A model generated the notes under the pieces. That model did not search any database. It was not told the origin of the DNA and saw only the letters and a program-made list of their open reading frames with translations. A DNA stretch of 64,000 nt from an uncultured Actinomycetes bacterium (GTDB lineage Bacteria > Actinomycetota > Actinomycetes > Nanopelagicales > Nanopelagicaceae), in the NCBI GenBank assembly GCA_903822425.1, contig CAIJOY010000047.1, positions 47,753-111,752 of the forward strand. The letters run 5' to 3'. Below are positions 8,339 to 15,553 of this stretch, one piece after another (position 1 is the stretch's first letter; every line of letters begins with the position of its first letter). A program made the translations under genes and the position numbers.

Positions 8339-9249
8339 CACATTCTTCGTGGGCGTACCTTTCAAACTACTTAATTTATTCTGCGATGGCTGTTTACACC
8401 CTTGCATTCTTTGCTCACGCATATGAAACTGCTTGGGCGGTGCGCGCTCCCGAAGGACCTGCCGTAGAAGGCAATCTGTTAGTAAAAACTTTGGATTACT
8501 CTCGCACGGAACGGGTTGCCCGAATCGCAACAGCTTTCATGATCCTTGGTTTTCTCCTTCTCTTTGCCGGTGTTGTAGCACGCGGCATCTCTGCAGGGCG
8601 GGTGCCATGGGGAAATATGTATGAATTCTCAATCACTGGCGCACTTGCTTTCTGCGGCGCCTATTTAGTTGCACTTCGTAAATACGATCTTCGTTGGTTG
8701 GGGCTTTTAGTATCAACTTCGGTTCTCCTTACCCTTGGAACTGCAATAACAGTTCTTTATCGTCCGAGCGCACCGCTTGTGCCTGCTCTTAAATCAACAT
8801 GGTTAGTTATCCATGTTTCTGCTGCGATTGTTTCTGGCGGGGTATTTTTATTAGCCAATACCATCGCTGCTGCTTACCTTTATTTAGATTCCATGGAGCA
8901 AAAAGGTGAACGCAAAGCTTGGGCTAAGCGCTTACCTTCACTCGAAGTGCTTGATCAACTTTCCTACCGCCTTGTCGCCTTTGTGTTCCCACTCTGGACC
9001 TTTGCCGTTATTGCCGGGGCAATTTGGGCAGAGCATGCCTGGGGCAGATATTGGGGCTGGGATCCAAAAGAAACTTGGGCATTCATTACTTGGGTTGCCT
9101 ACGCGGCCTATTTGCATGCGCGTGTAACAGTTGGCTGGCGTGGAAGAAAAGCGGCTTGGCTTTGTCTCTTTGCTGGTTCAACATTCTTATTCAATTACGT
9201 CTATGTCAACATTTGGGGAACCGGCAAGCACACGTACTCTGGTCTATAG
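8335..9249 (+). CDS. ccsB: CcsB/CcsA-type cytochrome c synthetase subunit
   Basis: The track begins at 8218, but coding starts at the GTG at 8335 overlapping the resB stop (GTGA); this gives 304 aa starting THSSWAYLSNYLIY after the initiator. It is a polytopic membrane protein of the heme handling family with the tryptophan-rich WWD motif WGRYWGWDPKETWAF and conserved histidines, one after the WWD (YLHARVTVGW) and one in the last segment (WGTGKHTYSG). With ResB it ligates heme to apocytochrome c. It ends the operon. Confidence 0.94.
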   Translation: MTHSSWAYLSNYLIYSAMAVYTLAFFAHAYETAWAVRAPEGPAVEGNLLVKTLDYSRTERVARIATAFMILGFLLLFAGVVARGISAGRVPWGNMYEFSITGALAFCGAYLVALRKYDLRWLGLLVSTSVLLTLGTAITVLYRPSAPLVPALKSTWLVIHVSAAIVSGGVFLLANTIAAAYLYLDSMEQKGERKAWAKRLPSLEVLDQLSYRLVAFVFPLWTFAVIAGAIWAEHAWGRYWGWDPKETWAFITWVAYAAYLHARVTVGWRGRKAAWLCLFAGSTFLFNYVYVNIWGTGKHTYSGL

Positions 9250-9360
9250 AAAGAGATTTGCTTTCAACCAAATCGCAATCGGCTAGCGCGTCTGAATGCA
9301 ATTGCTCTCTAATAGATCCACAATTACTACACATTTAAGTGTTCCCGAAAGAGGTAAATC

Positions 9361-9552
9361 ATGGCCGTTGTCAGCATCACCATCGAACTAATTGCAGAAA
9401 TTCCACTAACCGTAAATGAAGCAGATCGACAAGAAGATCAGTCCTATATCGATCTTGTAACAGATGCTGCAACCACATTTATGGAAAATAACGATTTAAA
9501 CCAACTAGATTTTCAGATCAAAGTTGTTGGAGATGTGATCGCTGCCGAGTAG
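9361..9552 (+). CDS. Small hypothetical protein, 63 aa
   Basis: A short acidic protein without a recognisable family. It starts MAVVSITIELIAEI and ends KVVGDVIAAE. The ATG is preceded by GAGGT at a 6-nt spacing, a good ribosome binding site, and the alternating hydrophobic pattern suggests beta-strands flanking an acidic helix (NEADRQEDQSYIDLVTDAATTF). No signal peptide or membrane segment is seen. It stands alone between the ccs operon and a secreted-protein gene. The RBS and clean composition argue for a real gene, but no function can be assigned. Confidence 0.62.
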   Translation: MAVVSITIELIAEIPLTVNEADRQEDQSYIDLVTDAATTFMENNDLNQLDFQIKVVGDVIAAE

Positions 9553-9586
9553 GCATGAATTGCTGCGCAGGAACTTGTAGTGAAAA

Positions 9587-9612
9587 ACCATCCTCAAATT
9601 CTTGGGGATGGT
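9587..9612 (-). terminator. Intrinsic terminator-like hairpin, minus orientation
   Basis: Arms ACCATCCTCAA and TTGGGGATGGT pair over 11 bp (one G-U) around a 4-nt loop. Read on the minus strand the hairpin is followed by TTTTTCAC, a proper U-tract; on the plus strand there is only an A-run before it and no T-run after it. It thus fits a terminator for a minus-strand transcript, although no convincing minus-strand gene lies in 9613-9795. It could still stop the 63-aa gene without a U-tract. Confidence 0.5.
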
Positions 9613-9795
9613 AGTGTGATTAAGCCGCGATGCTTTCTTGGACTTCTTCAATGTCGGCATTCGAGTTTTGTGAAAGTAGCTTGCTCCTTGACTAGGTCTC
9701 ATCAACGATGCCGCAAGTGCGGTCAAAGAGAATAAAGCCTTAAATCGGGCGGTTTTTACATATCTGGCCCTGGAGTTCACTGCGCCTTACCTGTA

Positions 9796-11400
9796 GTGGC
9801 AAGATTGAATCTGATAACGTCTTTACCTATGCGAGCAAGGGTTATCTCTATATTTGTTGTTGTTGCTCTGCTGATTCCTATTACATCAGCGCACAGTCTT
9901 GGAAGCGTCTGGCCAGCTGTTCCATCTATTGGATTTTCATCTAGCGACAACAGCTTAGTTGAAACTAAATCTTACGTTACTGGCCTATCTTTTCCCGCAG
10001 GTGCAACGACCGGACTTTATTCAGAACGCGTCACTTGCAATTCGGTGGATGATCTTGCTTGTTCTCAAGTAAATTCAATATTTGCCCAAGCGATACTCCC
10101 TCCCTGCTCGACGCCTCAAGATGAAATGTGTGTGGAGTCTTTAGAGGTCACTGATGCAAGTGGTGTTTTACATAAAGCAACACTGGGTTATGAAGCACCC
10201 GGGGAAAGAATTCCTGCCAGCAAAGCTCGCAAAGTACCTGCTGGTGGCTCTGCAAGTGTGTGGCACGCTAAAGATTCTCTCAATTCAGCAGGTCTTGACG
10301 AATATGCAGTGAGCGTTAGTACCACTTTTCAGAACTACCAAAATAAGGGGTGTACTCAATATGTAACTGCCCCATGTGGATTCACTAGCGGATTTAGAGC
10401 GAGAGTTTTCCCCATTGCTCATGGGGCCATTACGGGCTCAAGCGAAACCTGCTTGTGGACAGAAGCCCAAGATTGCATTCGGGCAGCCGATTTTTCAGCA
10501 GGGGCTCGGGTTGCCCTTACTCTCAGAATTGATAATTCCTTAACTGGATTTCTTTTTGGACAAATGAAGAATGTGAATTTAGATGTCAAGCCACTTTCCA
10601 CTTCAGCAAATTTACTTCGCGTGGAGGCCAACCCCATCGATGTTCCGAAAATATATGCTTACGTTGCCAAGAGTGACTTAAGTAAGTATCCGAAAATTAT
10701 TGATTATTGGAAAGAGCGCCGCCAGCAATTGGCAGCCGATGATTTTACGAGTCCAAACACAATTGATACTGGTCCGGCCCCAGAATGGGCAATGAGTGAT
10801 TTTCTAGCATTTGAAGATCTAGTTAAGTCTGCTGAACTAGTAACCTCAATCTGGAGATTTGGTACACAATCCGGGACGGGCTCTGGAAGCCCCTGCTATG
10901 CAGATAAAAGCAAACTTCAAGGGCTAGTGACTACTAATGCACCAACTTATTTTCCAAACCCACCTACTTTCGTTAATGGCGAACTCATTTACAAAGTTGC
11001 TGGTGCTCACTATTTACAAGATGGCGTAACGCTCTTCAAGGGATCTTATGATCTTGTCCTACGCACTGATTTTGCGCGTTGTTTATACGGATTTACTAAA
11101 GCGCCAGTCCAGGCCAAAGTTTCAGTTGTTTCCACAGACGGTTCGGTGCAAGACATCGCGTCAGAAATCATTCGCGAAGATGATGCGCATGAATGGCTCT
11201 ACCTCAGCGCCAAGAACTTTACTTTCTCATCACCGACTATCAAAGTGAAGCTTTCACAAGTGGGTGCGCCAGCTGCCGCAGAAAAGGTTCCGGCAGCGCC
11301 AGCGAAGAAAACCACAACAATTACCTGCGTCAAAGGAAAGTTAACTAAAAAGGTAACTGCGGTTAAAGCCACATGCCCTACTGGCTATAAGAAGAAATAA
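9796..11400 (+). CDS. Large secreted protein with paired CX7C loops and Lys-rich C-terminal CVKGK...CPTGYKKK tail
   Basis: The 534-aa protein starts at GTG; an in-frame ATG at 9829 is an alternative. A hydrophobic signal segment ISIFVVVALLIPIT is followed by a likely cleavage region TSAHS. Four cysteine pairs with exactly seven residues between them lie near residues 81-89, 104-112, 176-184 and 219-227 (for example CNSVDDLAC and CSTPQDEMC), suggesting small disulfide loops in an exported beta-rich protein. An Ala/Pro/Lys linker leads to a tail ending TCPTGYKKK, with its own Cys pair. No enzyme motif is visible. The function is unknown; the tail may be a surface or wall-interaction module. Confidence 0.8.
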   Translation: MARLNLITSLPMRARVISIFVVVALLIPITSAHSLGSVWPAVPSIGFSSSDNSLVETKSYVTGLSFPAGATTGLYSERVTCNSVDDLACSQVNSIFAQAILPPCSTPQDEMCVESLEVTDASGVLHKATLGYEAPGERIPASKARKVPAGGSASVWHAKDSLNSAGLDEYAVSVSTTFQNYQNKGCTQYVTAPCGFTSGFRARVFPIAHGAITGSSETCLWTEAQDCIRAADFSAGARVALTLRIDNSLTGFLFGQMKNVNLDVKPLSTSANLLRVEANPIDVPKIYAYVAKSDLSKYPKIIDYWKERRQQLAADDFTSPNTIDTGPAPEWAMSDFLAFEDLVKSAELVTSIWRFGTQSGTGSGSPCYADKSKLQGLVTTNAPTYFPNPPTFVNGELIYKVAGAHYLQDGVTLFKGSYDLVLRTDFARCLYGFTKAPVQAKVSVVSTDGSVQDIASEIIREDDAHEWLYLSAKNFTFSSPTIKVKLSQVGAPAAAEKVPAAPAKKTTTITCVKGKLTKKVTAVKATCPTGYKKK

Positions 11401-11417
11401 CTTCAACAGCAAGTTGT

Positions 11418-11675
11418 CTAGATACTCCGCAAGAAATCTGGATCGTCATCTGGAGGCAAGATTCGGCGTTGAGGTCCACGATTTGGTCCGGGGTTACGGC
11501 GAGGACGTCCCGCAATCCAATACGCGATAGGACCAAAAGTACCGATGATAAGAATGATTAAAATCCACGCCCATTTAGGTAAGTTGCGTATTTCAGATGC
11601 ATCAGTTCTAGCGCAATCGACCAACGTATAAATTTCAAAAATGAGTAATAATAAAATCGGCACGTAACGAATCAT
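11418..11675 (-). CDS. PLDc_N-domain small membrane protein
   Basis: The 85-aa protein has two transmembrane segments (VPILLLLIFEIYTLVDC and WAWILIILIIGTFGPIAYWI) separated by a short loop, then a basic GRPRRNPG tail. The pattern with IYTLVDC and GPIAYWIAGRP matches the phospholipase-D N-terminal (PLDc_N) family of short actinobacterial membrane proteins. These lack the catalytic HKD motif, so no enzyme activity is expected. It lies just downstream of menA but has its own leaderless-type -10. Confidence 0.8.
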   Translation of the reverse strand: MIRYVPILLLLIFEIYTLVDCARTDASEIRNLPKWAWILIILIIGTFGPIAYWIAGRPRRNPGPNRGPQRRILPPDDDPDFLRSI

Positions 11676-11681
11676 GATGCA

Positions 11682-11687
11682 AGCCTA
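11682..11687 (-). promoter_or_regulatory. Candidate -10 for leaderless PLDc_N transcript
   Basis: Minus-strand TAGGCT is followed by TGCATC and then the ATG at 11675, the same TAnnnT-N6-ATG geometry as at 4921, 4972 and 49074. It lies in the 19-bp gap between menA and this gene. There is no Shine-Dalgarno sequence. Confidence 0.42.
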
Positions 11688-11694
11688 CCCTGCA

Positions 11695-12552
11695 TTAAGA
11701 AAGCCATAGTGCCGTTGCTAACAAGGCTGAGAAGCCGAGTTGCAGTTGACCAGTCTTGACTAAAACGGGAATAAGGGCGAGCCCTTGCACATCTCCACGT
11801 ATGGATTTAGAAAGGTTAAGAGTAAGCGGAAAAACTGCCAGAGTAAGGAGAGCCCAAGGAGTGAGAGTTAGCAGGGCAGCGATGTGAGCGATTACTAAGA
11901 GAGCTGTATAGAAATTTCTGCTCTGGTGATCTCCCATTCGAACGGCGAGTGTGTGTTTTCCGACCAGGGAATCTTTTGCGCGATCGCGGATGTTGTTCAC
12001 AGCTAAAATTGCACATGCAATGCACCCAATGGGGATGGAAACTATAAAACTTTCCAAAGTTATGGTCTTTGTCTGCACATAAAAAGAACCAACAGTGGCA
12101 ACGATTCCAAAGAAAATAAACACAGAGATTTCTCCATACCCGCTGTAGCCGTAAGGTTTCTTTCCGCCCGTATAAGCCCAAGCTGCGGCAATAGCAACTG
12201 CCCCAACAATTATTAGAAGCCAGGAAGTCTGGAGAGCCAAAATTAATCCAGCAATAGCAGCAACGAGAAAAGAGAGAAGGGCTGCACTCTTCACCGCAGT
12301 TGCAGTGGCAAGGCCGCTACCAACTAAGCGAGTTGGTCCCACGCGATCAGCATCGGTCCCACGAACTCCATCGGAGTAGTCATTGGCAAAATTCACGCCA
12401 ATTTGAAGTGACAAGCTCACGATCAAAGCGAGGAGTGCACATTGAGCATTGGCGTGCTTTCCAGCAAGTGCCGTTGCCACAAGAACTGGAGCAAGCGCTG
12501 CAGGGAGGGTTCGTGGCCGTGCACCTTGTATCCATATGCTTATTGAATTCAC
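11695..12552 (-). CDS. menA: 1,4-dihydroxy-2-naphthoate polyprenyltransferase
   Basis: MenA is an integral membrane prenyltransferase that attaches the polyprenyl tail to DHNA to give demethylmenaquinone. The 285-aa protein has about eight hydrophobic helices and the UbiA-family Asp-rich motifs, first NFANDYSDGVRGTD and second NNIRDRAKDSLVGKHTLAVRMG. The N-terminus IWIQGARPRTLPAALAPVLVATAL is typical of MenA. Its start overlaps the menE stop by 4 bp, so the two are co-translated on the minus strand. Confidence 0.94.
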   Translation of the reverse strand: MNSISIWIQGARPRTLPAALAPVLVATALAGKHANAQCALLALIVSLSLQIGVNFANDYSDGVRGTDADRVGPTRLVGSGLATATAVKSAALLSFLVAAIAGLILALQTSWLLIIVGAVAIAAAWAYTGGKKPYGYSGYGEISVFIFFGIVATVGSFYVQTKTITLESFIVSIPIGCIACAILAVNNIRDRAKDSLVGKHTLAVRMGDHQSRNFYTALLVIAHIAALLTLTPWALLTLAVFPLTLNLSKSIRGDVQGLALIPVLVKTGQLQLGFSALLATALWLS

Positions 12553-13646
12553 GAATGGCTCCCTTCTTGTAACTTGCGTTGAGTCAAAGCTTTACGGTCG
12601 ATTTTTCCTATGCCGATGGTTGGCAGACTGGAAAGCATAAGGAATCCCTTTGGTTTTGCAACATCACCCAAAGTATTAGCTAGGACCCTTGTGATTTCTT
12701 GAGTAGAAACCGATTGCGCACTAGCAATTGCTATCTGAAGTGAGCTACCCCATTCTGCATCTGCAATGGAAAAGGCTGCAAACTCAGAGTCTGGAAAGTT
12801 TGAATGCAAAATTGACTCAACTACATCTAGGGAAATCTTTTCTCCGCCGCTAATAATGATGTCATCGGCTCTTCCTTCAACAAAGAGTTTTCCGTCAATG
12901 AAACTTCCTATGTCGTTGGTAACAAACCATTCATCTGATAGTGATGATGCCCAAGCCTCTTGGTTGCCTAAATATGTTGTAGCAAGAGTCGAGCCTTTGA
13001 TTTTTATTCTTCCATTTTCACTGATTGCCACATCTACTCCAGGCAAGGATTTTCCGTCGTAGACACAGCCTCCACTCGTCTCAGTCATTCCATACGTTGA
13101 AACAACGTTGATACCCAAGGCATGAGATTTGGTTCGTATTGCTTCTGGCAGTGCAGCACCTCCCACTAAAACAGCGCGCGCGTTGCAAAGATGCTTTAAG
13201 AGTTGAGTGTCACCGTTAAGGGCACGAAAAAGTTGTGTCGGCACAATGGCAGTAAAATCTGCTTGAGGAAATTCTTTAGCACTACGTAAATCAAGCGGGA
13301 TGGTTCCTAGTTCAAGTGAGCGTACGAGGACATTCACTGCTGCAATGTGAGTCATCGGCAAGAGAAGTGACCAGATGTGCCCAAATTCGGCGGCAAGGAA
13401 TGTATGTGATGCGCGTGCTGATGCAAGAAGTGCACTCGATGAAAGGCCCACCTGTTTTGGCTTACCAGTGCTTCCGCTCGTTCCAATCACTACGGCAATA
13501 CCTTCAGGAACATGGGTGCTTTCCAGTTTGCCAAATCCCAGGGCTGCTCCGTTACCAGAGAGTGCCTGCGCTAAATCCTCCATAACCTCAGGAATTGAGC
13601 ATGCTTCGCCTACGGGTAGCAGCTCTCGTTGTGACGACTTATCCAT
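12549..13646 (-). CDS. menE: o-succinylbenzoate-CoA ligase
   Basis: MenE activates o-succinylbenzoate to its CoA thioester. The roughly 365-aa protein is short for an ANL ligase but normal for actinobacterial MenE. It carries the AMP-binding loop IGTSGSTGKPKQVGLS, STYGMTETSGG, IISGGEKISLDVVES and the catalytic Lys region GIGKIDRKALTQ. The track starts at GTG 13652; ATG 13646 is preferred because the candidate TSS (about 13649) would lie at or inside the earlier codon. The gene diverges from menB across about 40 bp and overlaps menA. Confidence 0.92.
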   Translation of the reverse strand: MDKSSQRELLPVGEACSIPEVMEDLAQALSGNGAALGFGKLESTHVPEGIAVVIGTSGSTGKPKQVGLSSSALLASARASHTFLAAEFGHIWSLLLPMTHIAAVNVLVRSLELGTIPLDLRSAKEFPQADFTAIVPTQLFRALNGDTQLLKHLCNARAVLVGGAALPEAIRTKSHALGINVVSTYGMTETSGGCVYDGKSLPGVDVAISENGRIKIKGSTLATTYLGNQEAWASSLSDEWFVTNDIGSFIDGKLFVEGRADDIIISGGEKISLDVVESILHSNFPDSEFAAFSIADAEWGSSLQIAIASAQSVSTQEITRVLANTLGDVAKPKGFLMLSSLPTIGIGKIDRKALTQRKLQEGSHS

Positions 13647-13654
13647 TGCCACCG

Positions 13655-13661
13655 TAGGCTA
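13655..13661. promoter_or_regulatory. Bidirectional TAnnnTA -10 element between menE and menB
   Basis: TAGGCTA reads as TAGGCT on plus and TAGCCT on minus, so one near-palindrome can serve as the -10 of both divergent men genes. Plus-strand transcripts would start near 13667 and use the strong AGGAGGAAA ribosome binding site before the menB GTG. Minus-strand transcripts would start near 13649, giving an almost leaderless menE mRNA. TAnnnTA symmetry is a known feature of bidirectional bacterial promoters. Confidence 0.45.
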
Positions 13662-13687
13662 GCGCCAGTACCCGTGCAGGAGGAAAT

Positions 13688-14566
13688 GTGAGCAAGCCAA
13701 TCAAGCGTGAGTTCGGTAGCCGTGCGATACCGGCATGGAAAAAAGCAGAAAGCAGCGAAAGTTTTACCGATGTCATTTTTGAAACTGCTGAAGGTATGGC
13801 CAAAATAACTATTAACCGTCCGGAATTGCGCAATGCTTTTCGCCCACAAACAATTATTGAATTACAGAGTGCCTTTTCATTGGCGCGCGATGATGAAGAA
13901 GTTGGAGTAATTATTCTTACTGGTGCAGGAAGCGAAGCTTTTTGTTCTGGTGGAGACATCAGCGTACGTGGTGATGATGGATATCTAGGCAATGATTCCT
14001 TGGCTAAAAAAGGAATTGGCCGATTGAATGTTTTGGATTTACAAGTTCAAATTCGACGCACACCCAAGCCCGTCGTGGCCATGGTTGCGGGTTGGGCAGT
14101 TGGCGGTGGACACGTGCTACATGTTGTCTGTGATTTAACAATTGCTGCAGAGAACGCAAAGTTCGGACAGACAGGACCGATGGTTGGATCTTTTGATGGT
14201 GGTTATGGTGCTGGTCTCCTAGCTGCACATGTGGGCCAGAAGAAAGCGCGCGAAATTTGGTTTCTTACTCGCGAATACGATGCGCAAGAAGCTCTGGATA
14301 TGGGATTGGTTAACACTGTCGTACCGGTAGCAGAACTCGAAGCCGAAACCGTATCGTGGTGTCGAGAAATGCTACGTAATTCTCCTATGGCACTTCGTTT
14401 ACTTAAGGCGAGTTTAAATGCTGCCGATGATGGCTTATCTGGAGTCCAACAACTTGCAGGGGATGCAACACTTCTTTTTTATATGACCGAGGAAGGCCAA
14501 GAAGGACGTGATGCCTATAAAGAAAAACGTCCGCCAGATTTTGGAAAATTCCCTAGGCGTCCATAA
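13688..14566 (+). CDS. menB: 1,4-dihydroxy-2-naphthoyl-CoA synthase
   Basis: MenB is a crotonase-fold enzyme that cyclises o-succinylbenzoyl-CoA to DHNA-CoA. The 292-aa sequence shows [14 protein letters not shown], the oxyanion region [16 protein letters not shown], the diagnostic [18 protein letters not shown] and the C-terminal [11 protein letters not shown]. The GTG start is preceded by AGGAGGAAA at good spacing. The next gene (menC) begins at the base after its stop. Confidence 0.95.
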   Translation: MSKPIKREFGSRAIPAWKKAESSESFTDVIFETAEGMAKITINRPELRNAFRPQTIIELQSAFSLARDDEEVGVIILTGAGSEAFCSGGDISVRGDDGYLGNDSLAKKGIGRLNVLDLQVQIRRTPKPVVAMVAGWAVGGGHVLHVVCDLTIAAENAKFGQTGPMVGSFDGGYGAGLLAAHVGQKKAREIWFLTREYDAQEALDMGLVNTVVPVAELEAETVSWCREMLRNSPMALRLLKASLNAADDGLSGVQQLAGDATLLFYMTEEGQEGRDAYKEKRPPDFGKFPRRP

Positions 14567-15553
14567 ATGCTGGATTCAATTCTTGAATCTCTTCGCGTCA
14601 TTGCGCTACCAACAAAAACTGATTTTCGCGCTGTAACATCTCGCGAAGTTGCTCTCTTTGAAGGCCCTGCCGGTTGGGGTGAATTTTCACCTTTCATAGA
14701 ATATGGCGCTAAAGAGTGTGTTCCTTGGTTGGTGAGTGCGGTGGAAGCAGCTTTGATGACACCTCCAAACCCGCTGCGATCATCAATTCCAATCAATGCG
14801 ACACTTCCAGCGATAAATGGTCATGAGGAAATTCAGGAAGTTCTCTCGTGGTATCCCGGCGCATCGGCGGTAAAGATCAAAGTAGGGAAAAACCTTTTGG
14901 AAGATCTCGCACGTATTGAGATTGTCCGAGAATTGTTACCTGATGCTGATATCAGAATAGATGTCAATGGAAGTTGGAGTGTGGCAGTTGCCCTCCAAGG
15001 TCTCAATCAAATCTATGCAAGCGGACCCATTCAATATGTGGAACAACCGTGTGCAACGCTTGCTGAACTCCGCTCTCTTAAATCTCAATTGAAAATCCCT
15101 GTTCTTATTACTGGTGATGAAGTAATTAGAAAAGCAGCAAATCCATTTGAATTAAATCTTTTTGGCGCAGTTGATATCGTTGCGCTAAAAGTTGCACCCT
15201 TAGGTGGGATTAAGCGCGCATTAGAATTAGCAGAACATTTCGCTCTTCCAACTGTCGTCTCCAGTGCCCTTGATTCTGCCGTAGGGATTTCCCGTGGCCT
15301 GAAACTTGCGGCCGTACTTCCTCAATTGGATTTTGCCTGTGGGCTTGGAACCAGTGCACTTCTGAGCGCAGATGTAGCTTTATTGCCAATACTTAATGGC
15401 GAGATTGCCGTGAATTCAGTTACACCCGATGCACGTGCATTAGAGCACTACGCAGTGAGCTCTGAAAAATTGGATTGGTGGCGCGCGAGAGTGAGAGATA
15501 CTTGGGCAGCTGGCGCACAAGAGTGGGTCACGCGTGAAGGGTGGGTCTGGTGA
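14567..15553 (+). CDS. menC: o-succinylbenzoate synthase
   Basis: MenC dehydrates SHCHC to o-succinylbenzoate and belongs to the enolase superfamily. The 328-aa protein has the acid/base Lys motif VKIKVGK, metal ligands in DVNGSW, EQPCA and ITGDEVIR, and the second Lys in VALKVAPLGG. The ATG directly abuts the menB stop and the menD start overlaps its own stop, which gives a tight menB-menC-menD operon. Confidence 0.92.
   Translation: MLDSILESLRVIALPTKTDFRAVTSREVALFEGPAGWGEFSPFIEYGAKECVPWLVSAVEAALMTPPNPLRSSIPINATLPAINGHEEIQEVLSWYPGASAVKIKVGKNLLEDLARIEIVRELLPDADIRIDVNGSWSVAVALQGLNQIYASGPIQYVEQPCATLAELRSLKSQLKIPVLITGDEVIRKAANPFELNLFGAVDIVALKVAPLGGIKRALELAEHFALPTVVSSALDSAVGISRGLKLAAVLPQLDFACGLGTSALLSADVALLPILNGEIAVNSVTPDARALEHYAVSSEKLDWWRARVRDTWAAGAQEWVTREGWVW

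Noticed and set aside
9250-9360. Search for a riboswitch or terminator after ccsB
   Set aside because: No stable hairpin with a T-tract or known riboswitch pattern was seen in these 111 bp.
9505-9780. 91-aa minus-strand ORF overlapping the end of the 63-aa gene
   Set aside because: It runs antisense through the 63-aa gene and through the hairpin terminator, has no ribosome binding site and reads as random basic sequence.
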